Below are positions 1-9,155 of a stretch of 39,099 bases of DNA, in pieces (positions within the stretch are counted from its first letter, which is position 1; each line of letters opens with the position of its first letter). A program made the position numbers and the translations under genes. This stretch comes from Actinospica durhamensis (lineage in GTDB: Bacteria; Actinomycetota; Actinomycetes; Streptomycetales; Catenulisporaceae), in contig NZ_JAGSOG010000053.1 in NCBI RefSeq assembly GCF_018139695.1, positions 1 to 39,099 of the forward strand, given 5' to 3'. The notes under the pieces were generated by a model. The model saw nothing but the letters and a program-made list of their open reading frames with translations. It searched no databases and was not told the origin of the DNA.

Positions 1-39
1 CGACTCCCACTGGGCATCCGTCAAATCACCACGCGCCAT
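1..39 (-). CDS. IS5-family transposase, N-terminal 13 codons only
   Basis: The minus-strand reading from an ATG at 39 gives MARGDLTDAQWES and then leaves the window. M-(A/S)-R-G-D-L-T-D-(A/E)-(Q/E)-W-E is the recognisable start of IS5-type transposases with a DUF4096-like N-terminal domain, common in Streptomyces and Frankia. The DDE catalytic core lies outside the window, so integrity cannot be judged. Confidence 0.75.
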   Translation of the reverse strand, partial: MARGDLTDAQWES

Positions 40-124
40 GACCCAGTTCTACAGCCCCGCCAGCCACAGGCCGAAAACCGCAGCCAGAAAGCATCAACAG
101 ATAGTCAGATTCACCAACACTGCC
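1..124 (-). mobile_element. End of an IS5-type insertion sequence, cut by window edge
   Basis: The minus strand encodes a typical IS5-type transposase N-terminus that runs off the left edge. About 85 bases of leader lie before its start codon, ending in a terminus that reads GGCAGTGTTGGTG on the minus strand (rightmost base 124). The next bases are TA, and the junction as a whole reads CTAG, which matches the TA/CTAG targets known for the IS5 group. The other end is outside the window, so terminal repeats and target duplication cannot be checked. The exact boundary at 124 is inferred. Confidence 0.6.
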
Positions 125-195
125 TAGTACACGGTGTCCTTGGTGCATGGTGGCCTGGCGGAGTGGACGGCAGTGCGCGACGTGTTCAGCCCGCT

Positions 196-1002
196 TCAGC
201 CCGCCACCCACCTCGGCGGCCGCTTCTCGGCGAACGCGCGCGGTCCCTCGACGGCGTCCTTGCTGTGCATGCGCCGCTCCTCATGCGGGTACCGCGCCGC
301 GAAGGCTTCGGGGAGCGGCAAGGTCGCGGCGACCGTGGCGGCCTCCTTGATCGCCCGGACCGACAGCGGCGCGCAGGCGACGAGGTCGGCCACCCAGCCC
401 GCGACCCGATCGTCCAGTTCCTCGGCCGGCACCACCTCGTTGACCAGGCCCAGCTCGTACGCGCGGAGCGCGGACAGCGGCCGGCCGGTGAGCAGGTGGC
501 CCATCGCGATCTTCCACGGCAGCTGTCGGGAGAGCCGGAACACCCCGCCCGCCCCGGGGATCAGTCCCAGCCTGGCCTCGGGCAGGGCGAACGTGGCGTC
601 CTCGGCGGCGATCAGGATGTCACAGGCCAGGGCCAGCTCGAATCCGCCGCCGAGCGCGTACCCGCGGACCTTCGCGATGACCGGCTTCGCGAGGTCGAAC
701 CGTTCGGTGAGACGGGGAAAGCCGGCCTTGCCCCGGCTGCCGAAGCTGGACGGCGCGGCCGCGCCGGTGCGCTCGCGCGCGGCCAGCTCTTTGAGATCCT
801 GGCCGACGCTGAACGCGCGGTCGCCGGCACCGGTCAGCACGGCGACCCACATGTCGTCGTCCGCCGCGAAGTCGTCCCACACGTCGGCCAGTTCGGCGTG
901 CGTGCGCAGGTCCATCGCGTTGAGGACCGCGGGGCGGTTCAGCGTCACCGTGGCGAGGTGGCCGGTCTTCTCATAGCGGATCCTGGCCTGATCGGATGTC
1001 AT
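196..1002 (-). CDS. Enoyl-CoA hydratase/isomerase family protein
   Basis: This 268-residue crotonase-fold protein would add water across a 2-enoyl-CoA double bond. Start choice: an ATG at 1002 preceded by AGGAC at a normal distance; the longer open frame to 1152 has no supporting site. The oxyanion-hole segment GYALGGGFE is present, and both catalytic acids of true hydratases are kept: Glu122 in GGGFE and Glu142 in LPEARLG, 20 residues apart as in rat crotonase Glu144/Glu164. The C-terminus ends in a usual basic stretch, so the gene looks intact although it sits about 70 bases from the IS5 end. It is divergent from the adenylation gene at 1198 and may supply or process an acyl building block for that cluster; that link is inferred. 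Substrate unknown. Confidence 0.9.
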   Translation of the reverse strand: MTSDQARIRYEKTGHLATVTLNRPAVLNAMDLRTHAELADVWDDFAADDDMWVAVLTGAGDRAFSVGQDLKELAARERTGAAAPSSFGSRGKAGFPRLTERFDLAKPVIAKVRGYALGGGFELALACDILIAAEDATFALPEARLGLIPGAGGVFRLSRQLPWKIAMGHLLTGRPLSALRAYELGLVNEVVPAEELDDRVAGWVADLVACAPLSVRAIKEAATVAATLPLPEAFAARYPHEERRMHSKDAVEGPRAFAEKRPPRWVAG

Positions 1003-1197
1003 ATGCAGAATTGTCCTGCGCCTCGCCGGTTCCGCTCGACCGGGAAAATGCCCTGTTGCTGATTTCCCGAAGATATTCCCGTCAGCTCTTCGTCCGGCTA
1101 CCAGGCACTTTTCGCAATGGGCGAGATGCGTCGACGCCGGCACTTCCAGCATCGTGAGGAGGAGATGCCCGGCCGGCCTGGTCGACAGGAGAATGGC

Positions 1198-3018
1198 ATG
1201 ACAGCGTATTCAATCCCCACCCGGTTCGCCGAGCAGGTCGCGCGCACACCGGAGGCGACGGCCGTGCTCGAGGTCGCGAGCGGGGCCGCACTGACCTACC
1301 GGGAGCTGGACCGACGGGCCAACCAGCTCGCGCAGCGCCTGATCGGGCTCGGGGTCGGCCCGGAGGACCGGGTGCCGGTGCTGGTGGAACGCTCGACGGG
1401 CCTGGTGGTGGCATTCCTCGCGATCCTCAAGGCGGGCGCGGTCTTCCTGCCGATCCACGACGCGTATCCGGCCGATCGGCGGCAGTGGGTGGTGGACCGG
1501 GCCGGTGCCTCGGTGCTGCTGGTGGACGACGCGATGCGCGCGGCCGGTGTGCCCACCGGCGTGTCGGTCGTCTCGGTGGACGATCCGGCCCTGGCCGAGG
1601 AGTCGGCCGCCGCTCCCGAGGTGCCGATCCATCCCGACCAGTTGGCCTACGTGATCCACACGTCGGGTTCCACCGGTCAGCCCAAGGCTGTCGGGGTGAC
1701 CCAGCGAGAAGTGGTGCGGCTCCTGCTCGATCCGCAATGGCTGGTCCGGCATCACCGGCGCAGGTTGCTGGTGCTCCCGCACGCCTTCGACATATCCGTC
1801 TTCGAGATCTGGATGCCGCTGATGCACGGCGGCCAACTGGTCCTCGCGCCGCCCGGACCGGTGGAGGCCGCGACCCTGCGCCAGTTGATCACCACGCACC
1901 GGATCACCGGGATGCATCTGACCGCGGGTTTGTTCCGAGTGATCGCCGAGGAGGCGCCGGAGACGTTCGCCGGGCTGGGCGAGATCGTCACCGGCGGCGA
2001 CGTGATCGCGGCGACGGCGGTCAGCCGGGTGCTCGAGGTCTGCCCCGACGTCGTGGTCCTCGCGACGTACGGCGCGACCGAGGGGACTGTGATGTCGACG
2101 CAGGTGCCGCTGACGCGCGGGATGCGGATCGGCGACATCGTGCCGCTCGGCGGCGCGCTGACCGGTGTCGCCGTGCACGTTCTGGACGACCGGCTCGCGC
2201 CGGTGCCCGCCGGCGTCGTCGGGGAGATCTACCTGGCGGGAGAGGGCGCCGCACGCGGTTACCTCGGCCAGGCCGACCTGACCGCCGCGCGCTTCGTCGC
2301 CGATCCGCTCGGTCTGCCGGGAGCCCGCATGTACCGTACCGGCGACCTGGCCCGCCGGAGCGCCGACGGCGAGATCGAGTTCGCCGGCCGGGTGGACAGC
2401 CAGGTGAAGATCAACGGGTTCCTGGTCGAGCCGGCCGAGGTGGAGGCGGCGCTGGCCGGCCACCCCGGGCTGGCCCAGTTCGTCGTCCTGGCGCGCGAGT
2501 TCGGACCCGGGGAGAAGCAACTGGTCGGCTACGCCGTGTCGGAGGCCGGCGGACTGGACCTCGACGCGTTGCGCGCCCATGCCAGGACGAAGCTGCCCGA
2601 GTACATGGTGCCGGCCGTGTTCGTCGAACTGGACTCCCTGCCGCTGACCGCCAACGGCAAGCTGGACCGCGCGGCGTTGCCGGCACCGGGCTTCGACGAG
2701 ACCCCCACCCGCCGTGCGCCGAATGCGCCGAAAACGTCGTTGCAGCAGGCACTCTGCGGGATCTTCAGCTCCGTGCTCGCCGTGCCCGAAGTCGGGGTCT
2801 ACGACAGCTTCTTCGATCTCGGCGGCCAGTCGATGCAGGCGATGCGGCTGCTCAGCCGGATCAAGGCCGAGATCGGCGTCACGGTGCCGATCAGTGTGCT
2901 GTTCGACTTCCCGACCGTGGCCGAACTGGCCGCGCATATCAGCGCCATGAGTGGCTCGGCGGCGCAAAGCCCGCCTGCACAACCCCGCGTCACCTCGAAC
3001 ACCGGCGGCATCGGGTGA
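1198..3018 (+). CDS. NRPS-like adenylation-thiolation didomain protein
   Basis: This 606-residue protein should activate an amino or carboxylic acid as acyl-AMP and load it on its own carrier domain. The start is the ATG at 1198, with AGGAGA six bases upstream. Adenylation motifs are complete: A3 [10 protein letters not shown] from residue 154, A5 TYGATEG, A7 [10 protein letters not shown]8 [10 protein letters not shown] and A10 LTANGKLDR with its lysine. The thiolation domain carries LGGQSMQA with the phosphopantetheine serine at 545. There is no condensation or thioesterase domain. By hand alignment to GrsA, the specificity positions read D-I-F-H-V-G-T-V-M-K, which I cannot match to a substrate. 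It leads the plus-strand half of the cluster and probably presents its bound substrate to the nearby oxygenases (inferred). Confidence 0.93.
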   Translation: MTAYSIPTRFAEQVARTPEATAVLEVASGAALTYRELDRRANQLAQRLIGLGVGPEDRVPVLVERSTGLVVAFLAILKAGAVFLPIHDAYPADRRQWVVDRAGASVLLVDDAMRAAGVPTGVSVVSVDDPALAEESAAAPEVPIHPDQLAYVIHTSGSTGQPKAVGVTQREVVRLLLDPQWLVRHHRRRLLVLPHAFDISVFEIWMPLMHGGQLVLAPPGPVEAATLRQLITTHRITGMHLTAGLFRVIAEEAPETFAGLGEIVTGGDVIAATAVSRVLEVCPDVVVLATYGATEGTVMSTQVPLTRGMRIGDIVPLGGALTGVAVHVLDDRLAPVPAGVVGEIYLAGEGAARGYLGQADLTAARFVADPLGLPGARMYRTGDLARRSADGEIEFAGRVDSQVKINGFLVEPAEVEAALAGHPGLAQFVVLAREFGPGEKQLVGYAVSEAGGLDLDALRAHARTKLPEYMVPAVFVELDSLPLTANGKLDRAALPAPGFDETPTRRAPNAPKTSLQQALCGIFSSVLAVPEVGVYDSFFDLGGQSMQAMRLLSRIKAEIGVTVPISVLFDFPTVAELAAHISAMSGSAAQSPPAQPRVTSNTGGIG

Positions 3019-3087
3019 CTTCTCCGGTGGCGACGGCCGGCGTCGAGCCGGGCACGATCAGCACCCGCGGTGCCACGATGGGACGGT

Positions 3088-3144
3088 AACGAGACCTGAC
3101 ACGACGAATCCTCTCAGCGGACCAGTCAGTGCGGAGGTCTCGTT
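3088..3144. terminator. Long-loop inverted repeat between convergent genes
   Basis: AACGAGACCT at 3088-3097 is exactly inverted as AGGTCTCGTT at 3135-3144, leaving a 37-base loop. It lies in the 166-base gap between the stop of the adenylation gene and the stop of the convergent monooxygenase pseudogene. This is where a bidirectional terminator is expected, but the loop is long and no T-tract follows, so it could also be a protein-binding site. Confidence 0.4.
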
Positions 3145-3184
3145 GCGTGCGCACCGGATGCTTCGGACACCTGGGCGAGACGCC

Positions 3185-4420
3185 TCAGCTTGCCACGTCG
3201 AAGGCCAGTTGGCCGAGTTCGCGGGTGGCCATGGTGGCCAGGTAGATGCTCACTCCGGCGTGCGTCTGCAGGGTCGACATGTCCCGCCAGATCCGCTCGA
3301 GACGTTCACCCGCCCGCACGGCGCTCGACCCTGCGGTCGGAATCAGGATGTCGGACACCGCGCTCCAGGAAAGCCGCACCACCTCGCGGCTGATGATCGA
3401 CATGCGCAACTCCACATCACGGGTGACCGACCCGTTCTCGGCGGTCTCGCCCCACTGCCGCAGCACGCTCGACATCGCCGCGCGCGCCGCCGCGATGCGC
3501 CCGGCGGCCTCGCCGTAGTAGAGCTGGTAGTCCGGGTCTTCGGTACGCGGCACGGTCGGCGGATAGACCGTTGTGCGTTCCCGCATCAGTTCGCCGTAGG
3601 TCCAGAGCGCCGGCGGCCATGCCGACTGCCAGCGCGCCGACCTGGAAATTGAGCACAGCCAGCACACTGCCGCCGTACAAGCTGCTGCCGTGCAGTTTCA
3701 GCCCCGGCGTTCCGCCGACGACGGACATCGTGCCCATATCCGTACCGGGCAGTGCGTAATGCCGCGGGATGTGCGCCCTCTCGATCTTGATGCTGTGTGA
3801 GCCGCTGCCCTTCATGCCGAGCTGTGCCCCCAGTCGTCCAGCCGCCGCCACCGGTTGCGCGGGATGACGAACATCATCGTCACGGGCGGCTCGCCTTCCG
3901 CGCCCGCAACGAAGGTCTGGCCGATGAAATGGGTGGCGTAGGGCGATCCGGAGGCGTAGTGGAACACGCCGTCGATGATCCAGCCGCCGTCCTCGGCCTG
4001 CTCGGCGACCCCGACCGGCCCGTGGACGACCGGGCAGACGAAGTCCCCGCCGGCGAACAACTCGTTCTGTGCCTCTTCACCGAACACGGTGGCGGCCAGA
4101 TGGGCGTGCGCCGCGCCGAAGGTGTACATCCACGCCGTCGACGGGCATCCGCGAGCGAGCGCGGACACCACACGCATGTGCGTGTCGATGCCGAGTTCGT
4201 AACCGCCATAGCGCTTCGGCACGAGGATCCGGTAGAAGCCGCCGTCGAGGAACGCCTCATGGGTGTCCGGTCCGTAGAACCCGCGCTGCTCGGTCTCCTG
4301 CTGCCGGTCGACGAGGGTGGCGGCGATGCGCTCGGCCCGGGAGATCATCTCCGGCCCGGTCAGGCCTGGTTCCGGTGGGACCGGATGCCCGCCAGCCGGT
4401 AAATCCATTGCGGATGTCAT
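3185..4420 (-). pseudogene. Class D flavin monooxygenase (acyl-CoA dehydrogenase fold), two frameshifts
   Basis: Three minus-strand frames together give one protein of about 410 residues resembling HpaB/C2-type hydroxylases (HpaH, HsaA, nitrososynthase relatives). The N-terminal part (ATG 4420) has the family's KRYGGYE and ALARGCPSTAW segments. It breaks in a C-run at 3827-3831, where one missing base would restore W-G-A-Q-L-G-M. The middle part, with LGMKGSGSHS, breaks again near 3599-3603, where one extra or two missing bases switch the frame before TYGELMRE. The last part runs to the stop at 3185. In frame it would oxygenate an aromatic or carrier-bound substrate using FADH2 or FMNH2 from a partner reductase; none is encoded here. 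Two separate breaks favour a real pseudogene, but errors in homopolymers are possible. Confidence 0.82.
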
Positions 4421-4732
4421 CTCTCGACGGTCCCATAGGGAAGCACCGGATACCTCTCGTAAAGTGCGATGAGCGGAGCGCACTGCGGGTCAGGCCGCCC
4501 TGCGCCGTACCGCCGCCGCCGACACGGTGGGTATGAGAGCGATTCTGGCACGGCGCCGCCGCCACGTTCTTCTCGGTACTTCTCGGACGATGCCCAGTCG
4601 CGTTCGGATCGATCACCCTTCTTCTCCACCCTCGTTCTGCCGTGCCTGCTTCGCAGGGCACGCTGCAAGATGTCGGCGATTTGGTTTTCGCGGACGATGA
4701 GGATAAGTCGGGGAATTACCGGAAGGAACGAA
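4421..4732. other. Divergent intergenic region, probable promoters
   Basis: About 310 bases separate the start of the monooxygenase pseudogene (minus) from the acyl carrier protein (plus). No convincing gene is visible. The right half, from about 4670, is less GC-rich than the surroundings and ends in GGAAGGA at 4721-4727, the ribosome-binding site of the carrier protein. Promoters for both directions should be here, but I cannot place convincing -35/-10 pairs. Confidence 0.4.
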
Positions 4733-4999
4733 GTGGCCATGGATGTGACGGCAAGTCTCAAGGAACGCGTGCTCGCCGAAGTCCTGGTCACGGCGCGCGG
4801 CGTGATCGGCCAGGAGTTGGCCGCGGATGCGGACCCGATCGCGTCCGGTTTCGACTCCATCGCGTCACTCCAGCTGGCAGCGGCCCTTGAAGAGGGGCTG
4901 GGGCTGGTCTGCACGCTTGAGGATGTCTTCGACGCCCTGTCGTTCAGCGCCTTGGCCGATGTCCTGGCCCAGCGGATCGACACCGCGCGCGACCAGTGA
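4733..4999 (+). CDS. Free-standing acyl/peptidyl carrier protein
   Basis: This 88-residue protein carries intermediates on a 4'-phosphopantetheine arm. The motif GFDSIASLQL places the modified serine at residue 42, in the middle of a four-helix carrier domain of normal length. The GTG at 4733 is preferred because GGAAGGA ends five bases before it; an in-frame ATG at 4739 is the alternative. The gene lies between the two adenylation-enzyme genes of the cluster, and the free-standing adenylation enzyme at 9369-10829 has no carrier of its own, so this is its most likely partner (inferred). It is also a plausible platform for the TauD-like oxygenase encoded downstream. Confidence 0.9.
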   Translation: MAMDVTASLKERVLAEVLVTARGVIGQELAADADPIASGFDSIASLQLAAALEEGLGLVCTLEDVFDALSFSALADVLAQRIDTARDQ

Positions 5000-5017
5000 C
5001 ACACCTCTGGAGGCATC

Positions 5018-5269
5018 ATGCGGCCGTTGCGATGCCCGGCGGTGTCCTGGCGACGCCGAGGAGCACGCGCCCTCCCCGACCTTCAGCTTGAACGGGAGAC
5101 GTCGACGCCCATCTCGCAGACCCAGGAGATGCTCGAATTCTGCGCTGAGCACGGTATCACCGCCGACGTCGAGATCATCCCGGCCCAGGCGATCAACGAG
5201 GCCTACGAGCGAGTGCCGGCTTCCGACGTCCGCCACCGCTTTGTCATCGACGCCGCCGCGCTGTTCTGA
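5018..5269 (+). pseudogene. C-terminal remnant of zinc-dependent alcohol dehydrogenase
   Basis: From about 5117 the frame reads [17 protein letters not shown], then INEAYERV and a final RFVID segment. This is the characteristic C-terminal tail of cinnamyl-alcohol-type zinc dehydrogenases (YahK/AdhA group), which are normally about 350 residues. Only the last 50 or so residues are present; both zinc sites and the Rossmann core are missing. An ATG at 5018 behind TGGAGG opens this frame, but the first 30 residues are arginine-rich and unlike the family. It is most likely a deletion remnant, perhaps of a former dehydrogenase step in the cluster, and not a working enzyme. Confidence 0.72.
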
Positions 5270-5329
5270 ACCGGCGTCGGGCCCGGTACGTCGTGATGCC
5301 GGGCTCGCAGGAGACGGAGGACGTTCACC

Positions 5330-6208
5330 ATGTTCACAGTCGAGTCCTTGGGCACGGCGTCCGCAGGCAAAGTGATGCGTGCCGTCGACGGTCGGACGAA
5401 TGTGCGCGATCTCCCGCTCGAGGCGGTGGCCGAGCTCTGCCGAGAGTCCGGCGCGGTGCTCCTGCGCGGCTTCGGGTCGGAGCCGGGCGACTTCGCCGCG
5501 TTCACCGACAGATTCTCCAGCTCGACTCTGGGCAGGTTGCACCTGGCCCAGAATCGCCGCGAGGTCGCCGACGACAAAAGCACCAGCACGGTCAATCTCG
5601 GCATGCAGCTTGTCGGCCCGCACGCCGAGTTGGGATACAGTCCGCAGCGGCCGGATCTGCTGTGGTTCTCCTGCGTACGTCCATCGGCCGACGGCGGCCA
5701 GACCACGCTGTTCGACGGTATCAAGGCGTGGGAGCGCCTGCCTGATCCGCTGCGTGAGAAGTTCGCGACGACCGACCTGCTGTATTCCTTCGAAGCGGCC
5801 GGCCGGGACGACTGGCCCCTGTTCACCGGCGTGCCGGCGGATCGAGCCCGTACGCTCGAGCTCCTCGCCGCCGAGCGGGGTGTGTCGTACACGATCGGCG
5901 ATGAAGAGACGATCGACATCAATTATCGTGTGCCGGCCGCCGGGCTCAGCCGGTTTCAAGGCGTGCCCGCCTTTTCGAACAGCATCGTACCGAGTCTTTC
6001 GGACGGGGTTTCGTTTGCCGACGGTACACCCCTGCGGTCGGGTGACGGGCTGTCGATACTGCGTGTCTGCGATGACCTGATGACCCCGGTCGACTGGCAG
6101 AAGGGGGACATCCTGATGATCGACAACTCGCGCATGATGCACGGCCGCCTGCCCTTCTCGGATCCGTCGAGGGAAATCCACATCCGTATGACGATGGCAG
6201 CCTTCTGA
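5330..6208 (+). CDS. TauD/TfdA-like Fe(II)/2-oxoglutarate oxygenase
   Basis: This 292-residue enzyme belongs to the taurine dioxygenase/clavaminate synthase superfamily, which hydroxylates or desaturates unactivated carbons. GGAGG lies just before the ATG at 5330. The iron-binding triad is visible: His98 and Glu100 in GPHAELGYS and His271 in RMMHGR, with Arg281 and Arg286 behind for 2-oxoglutarate. The H-x-E form, in place of H-x-D, is known in clavaminate synthase and SyrP-like enzymes that act on amino acids, including carrier-bound ones. With the carrier protein 330 bases upstream, hydroxylation of a tethered amino acid is the best guess (inferred). Confidence 0.9.
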   Translation: MFTVESLGTASAGKVMRAVDGRTNVRDLPLEAVAELCRESGAVLLRGFGSEPGDFAAFTDRFSSSTLGRLHLAQNRREVADDKSTSTVNLGMQLVGPHAELGYSPQRPDLLWFSCVRPSADGGQTTLFDGIKAWERLPDPLREKFATTDLLYSFEAAGRDDWPLFTGVPADRARTLELLAAERGVSYTIGDEETIDINYRVPAAGLSRFQGVPAFSNSIVPSLSDGVSFADGTPLRSGDGLSILRVCDDLMTPVDWQKGDILMIDNSRMMHGRLPFSDPSREIHIRMTMAAF

Positions 6209-6261
6209 CGGTCTGCCACCGAGGGCCGCAGGCTGCGAGCCTGCTCAGAGGAAGCGAGTGC

Positions 6262-7548
6262 ATGGTGAAATTCACCCCGGGAGCGTATTTCAGGTCGCAT
6301 CTCCCGCCGCCGGGAAATGAACGGAAGTACATACAGAGCTACTTCGTCGCCATGCTCGGCAACGGAATCTTCATACCGATATACATGCTGTACTGCACCC
6401 AGATCGTGGGAATTCCGTATGCGAAGACCGGACTGGCCATCACGATCGGCGGGCTGACCGGCATACCGCTCAGCCTGCTGGCGGGGGACCTGGCCGACCG
6501 CGTGGGGCCTCGCCGAGTGGTCTTCGTCGGACTGGGCGGACAGCTTCTCGGGATGGGCAGCTACGTGTTCATTCAGGGATTCTGGTCGCTGATGATCGTC
6601 GTCGGCGGTATGAACATCTTCGCGTTCACCTACTTCTCCTCCGTCGGCGCGCTGATGCGTCGGATCGGCGGTGAGAACACGCCCACGTTCCGCGCCCAGG
6701 TCCGAGCGTTCGGGAACATGGGTGTCGCGATCGGGGCACTCGGCGCCGGCGTCGGCATCGAGATCGGCACGCGCACCTCGTACCACGTCATGTTCCTGCT
6801 CGTCTCCACCCTCTATCTGATAGTGCTCTTCACCACCCTCCGACTGCCCAACTACGGGCCGCTGCCCAGGCCGGAAAGCGGCGTCGAGCAGGAAAAGGTC
6901 ACTCGGTGGCTGGTGCTGCGGGACAAGGCCTTCATCTCCTATGCGCTGGCCGCCGGCGCAATGGCGATGTCCAACTTCGTCTTGGACATGCTGGTTCCGG
7001 TGTGGATCGTGGTGTACACCTCGGCCCCGCGCTGGACCGTCACCGTTGTCTACGTCATCAATACGGTGATGGTGATCCTGTTCCAGGTGCGGCTGAGTAG
7101 AAATATCAAGACCACGCGCCAGGGCGGCTTCTCCATGCGCCGGGCCGGCATCGTCCTGATGCTGGGGTATCTGGTCATGGCCACGATGGCGGGCCACGCG
7201 GCCTGGATCGCCACGGTCCTGGTCGTCGTCGGCATGGTGCTGCTCTCGCTCGCCGAGATCTGGCTGTATGCCGGGAGGTTCACTCTTGAATTCAGCCTGC
7301 CGCCGGCATACGCCCAGGGGCAATACGACGGACTGCTGACCACGATCACCACGGTCAGTGTGACGATAACGCCCCTGGTCCTGGTCGGATTCGTTCTGGG
7401 CCGGGGTTATCACGGCTGGATCGGTCTTGGCGCGTTCTTCCTGCTGCTCGGGCTCCTGTGCCCGCTCATCGCAGCCTGGGGAGAGCGCACGCGCCCGCAG
7501 GAGACCACGCCGGCTCAAACGGAGGCAGCCGGTGCTGCTGCAGTCTGA
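6262..7548 (+). CDS. MFS transporter, probable product exporter
   Basis: This is a 428-residue major facilitator superfamily membrane protein. Translation starts at ATG 6262 behind GAGGAAG. About twelve hydrophobic helices are visible, with the MFS signature loop between helices 2 and 3 as GDLADRVGPRR, the usual charged hinge. A longer cytoplasmic loop near residues 195-215 separates the two six-helix halves. It follows the oxygenase gene by 53 bases in the same direction, so it is probably co-transcribed. Its place inside the cluster suggests export of, and self-resistance to, the product; import cannot be excluded. Confidence 0.9.
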   Translation: MVKFTPGAYFRSHLPPPGNERKYIQSYFVAMLGNGIFIPIYMLYCTQIVGIPYAKTGLAITIGGLTGIPLSLLAGDLADRVGPRRVVFVGLGGQLLGMGSYVFIQGFWSLMIVVGGMNIFAFTYFSSVGALMRRIGGENTPTFRAQVRAFGNMGVAIGALGAGVGIEIGTRTSYHVMFLLVSTLYLIVLFTTLRLPNYGPLPRPESGVEQEKVTRWLVLRDKAFISYALAAGAMAMSNFVLDMLVPVWIVVYTSAPRWTVTVVYVINTVMVILFQVRLSRNIKTTRQGGFSMRRAGIVLMLGYLVMATMAGHAAWIATVLVVVGMVLLSLAEIWLYAGRFTLEFSLPPAYAQGQYDGLLTTITTVSVTITPLVLVGFVLGRGYHGWIGLGAFFLLLGLLCPLIAAWGERTRPQETTPAQTEAAGAAAV

Positions 7549-7567
7549 GGGGACGCCGGCTCATTCG

Positions 7568-8887
7568 TCACGCGAGGTCGTCGACGAGTCGGGCGAGGCG
7601 ATCGAGGCCGAGTGAGATCTCCTCGACGGAGAGCACGCTGAAGGACAGGCGGATCTGATGGAGGCCGCCGGCACCGGCGTAGAAGTGGTGCATGGGCGTC
7701 CACAGCACACCGAATTCGGCGGCCGAGTACTCGAGTACTTCGTCATCGGCGCGGAACGGGAGGGTGACGACCAGGAACATCCCGCCTTGCGGTGAGTTCC
7801 AGGCAACCTTGCCGTGGTGCGGCCGCCCGGGTCCGAACCGCGCTTCCATGCCGGCCAGCACCGCGTGCAGATTCCGGCGGTACACCTTCGCCTCCCGCAC
7901 CGTGGCGCCCTCGAGGCTGCAGCCGTTCTCCAGCAGGTATCCGCCGACGACCGCCTGGGCCACGGTCGACGTGTTGAGGGTGGTCATGCTCTTCAACTTG
8001 GCGAGGTGGTCCGCCAGCAGGCTCTCCTGCTTGTCCGCGACCGTGACCAGCTGGTCCGCGACGATGTATCCCACCCGGGCTCCGGCGAAGGCGGTCTTGG
8101 CGAACGAGCCCAGATAGACGACGCGGCTCTCGTCGTCCGATGACTTCAGCGTGGGCGGACGTTCGCCGGTCGAGCGGAACAGGGAGTACGGGTTGTCCTC
8201 GAGCAGCAGGAAGTCGTGACGCGAAGCGAGCTCCAGCAGCCTGGCCCGATCCGCCACCGACACGCACGCTCCGCTGGGGTTCGCGAAATCGGGAACCACG
8301 TAGCAGGCGCGTGGCCGCAGGCCCTGTGCCTTGACCGCCTCGACCTGCCGATTCAGATCCTCCAGATCGATGCCGCCGGGCCCTTCCCGCACCGGCCAGA
8401 CCGGCATCCCGACGATCCGGGCGGCGCCGATGAACCCGACGTAGGACGGCATGGCCGCCAGGACCACGTCCCGGTCGTCGCGGTAGAGGGCCCGGAGAAT
8501 CAGGATCATGGCTTCCTGGCAGCCCGTCGTCACCACGATCGACTCCGGGTCGACGGTCAGACCTTCGTCCAGCTTCAGATGCCTGGCGATCAACTCGTGG
8601 ATGAATCCCTTCGTGCGGCCGTACTGAAAGAAAGTCCGGCGTATTCCCTCCGGTGTCATCGCGAGGTCTTCCGCGAGGTACTTCTCGAATGCCGAGAGAT
8701 AGCGGGACAGGTCGTCAGTGAGGTAGTACCCCTCGTACGGGCGGCCGGCGGCGAACGACACCGCCTGCGGGAAGCGGCCCGCGATGTCGTTGAGCAGCGT
8801 CATCGAGGTCAGCGCGGGATCGGAGACGGACGCGTGCAGATCGGAGACCGGGATGCGCACTGCCTTCGGCGACACTTCTTCTCGCAT
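7568..8887 (-). CDS. PLP-dependent class I/II aminotransferase
   Basis: This 439-residue fold-type I enzyme resembles 2-aminoadipate/kynurenine-type aminotransferases and the catalytic half of MocR regulators, without a helix-turn-helix domain. The start is ATG 8887; AGAGGAA lies upstream, somewhat distant. Family landmarks are DFANPSG (cofactor-ring asparagine), LLEDNPYS (conserved aspartate and tyrosine) and LGSFAKTAF with the PLP lysine at 264, followed by GARVGYI with the substrate-carboxylate arginine region. It would move an amino group between an amino acid and a 2-oxo acid, making a precursor or a tailored amine for the cluster. It converges on the MFS gene with 19 bases between the stops. 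Substrate unknown. Confidence 0.92.
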   Translation of the reverse strand: MREEVSPKAVRIPVSDLHASVSDPALTSMTLLNDIAGRFPQAVSFAAGRPYEGYYLTDDLSRYLSAFEKYLAEDLAMTPEGIRRTFFQYGRTKGFIHELIARHLKLDEGLTVDPESIVVTTGCQEAMILILRALYRDDRDVVLAAMPSYVGFIGAARIVGMPVWPVREGPGGIDLEDLNRQVEAVKAQGLRPRACYVVPDFANPSGACVSVADRARLLELASRHDFLLLEDNPYSLFRSTGERPPTLKSSDDESRVVYLGSFAKTAFAGARVGYIVADQLVTVADKQESLLADHLAKLKSMTTLNTSTVAQAVVGGYLLENGCSLEGATVREAKVYRRNLHAVLAGMEARFGPGRPHHGKVAWNSPQGGMFLVVTLPFRADDEVLEYSAAEFGVLWTPMHHFYAGAGGLHQIRLSFSVLSVEEISLGLDRLARLVDDLA

Positions 8888-8918
8888 CTTTCCCAGATTC
8901 CTCTCAGAACAGAGCGGA

Positions 8919-9155
8919 CTACAGGTGGGGCCCGGGTTTGCGAAAGCCGCCGAAGAGCGCACGACGGCCCTTGGACTCGGCCGGCTCGGCGACGTGCAGC
9001 AGTGGGTCGCCGTCCACGGGCTGCCCGCGCGGCATCTCGGCCACGCCCGGCAACTCGGACACTGGAGCGTTCAACGCCGCATCTTCGGTCGGCGGCGCCT
9101 CGTACGAAAAATCCCCTGCGCCGCCATTCGGCCTATGGTCGCGGTATCCTGACAT
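8919..9155 (-). CDS. Possible small protein of 78 residues, function unknown
   Basis: An open frame from ATG 9155 ends 31 bases before the aminotransferase start on the same strand. The first third is glycine- and proline-rich; the rest is acidic and ends in RRALFGGFRKPGPHL, a basic, aromatic tail quite unlike the acidic body. Third codon positions in the second half are mostly G or C, as in real genes here. No good ribosome-binding site precedes the ATG, and the start overlaps a small inverted repeat (TGACA-GTA-TGTCA), so the true start may be further in. No family recognised. A leader-type precursor peptide is conceivable, but no RiPP maturation enzyme is in view. Confidence 0.4.
   Translation of the reverse strand: MSGYRDHRPNGGAGDFSYEAPPTEDAALNAPVSELPGVAEMPRGQPVDGDPLLHVAEPAESKGRRALFGGFRKPGPHL

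Noticed and set aside
1210-2982. Long open frame antisense to the adenylation gene (590 codons)
   Set aside because: A shadow of biased GC codons; the product is His/Arg-rich, has no family features and the opposite strand has full adenylation motifs.
5956-7518. Long antisense frame over oxygenase and MFS genes
   Set aside because: Charged, repetitive His/Asp/Arg content typical of antisense to membrane-protein codons; no start signal.
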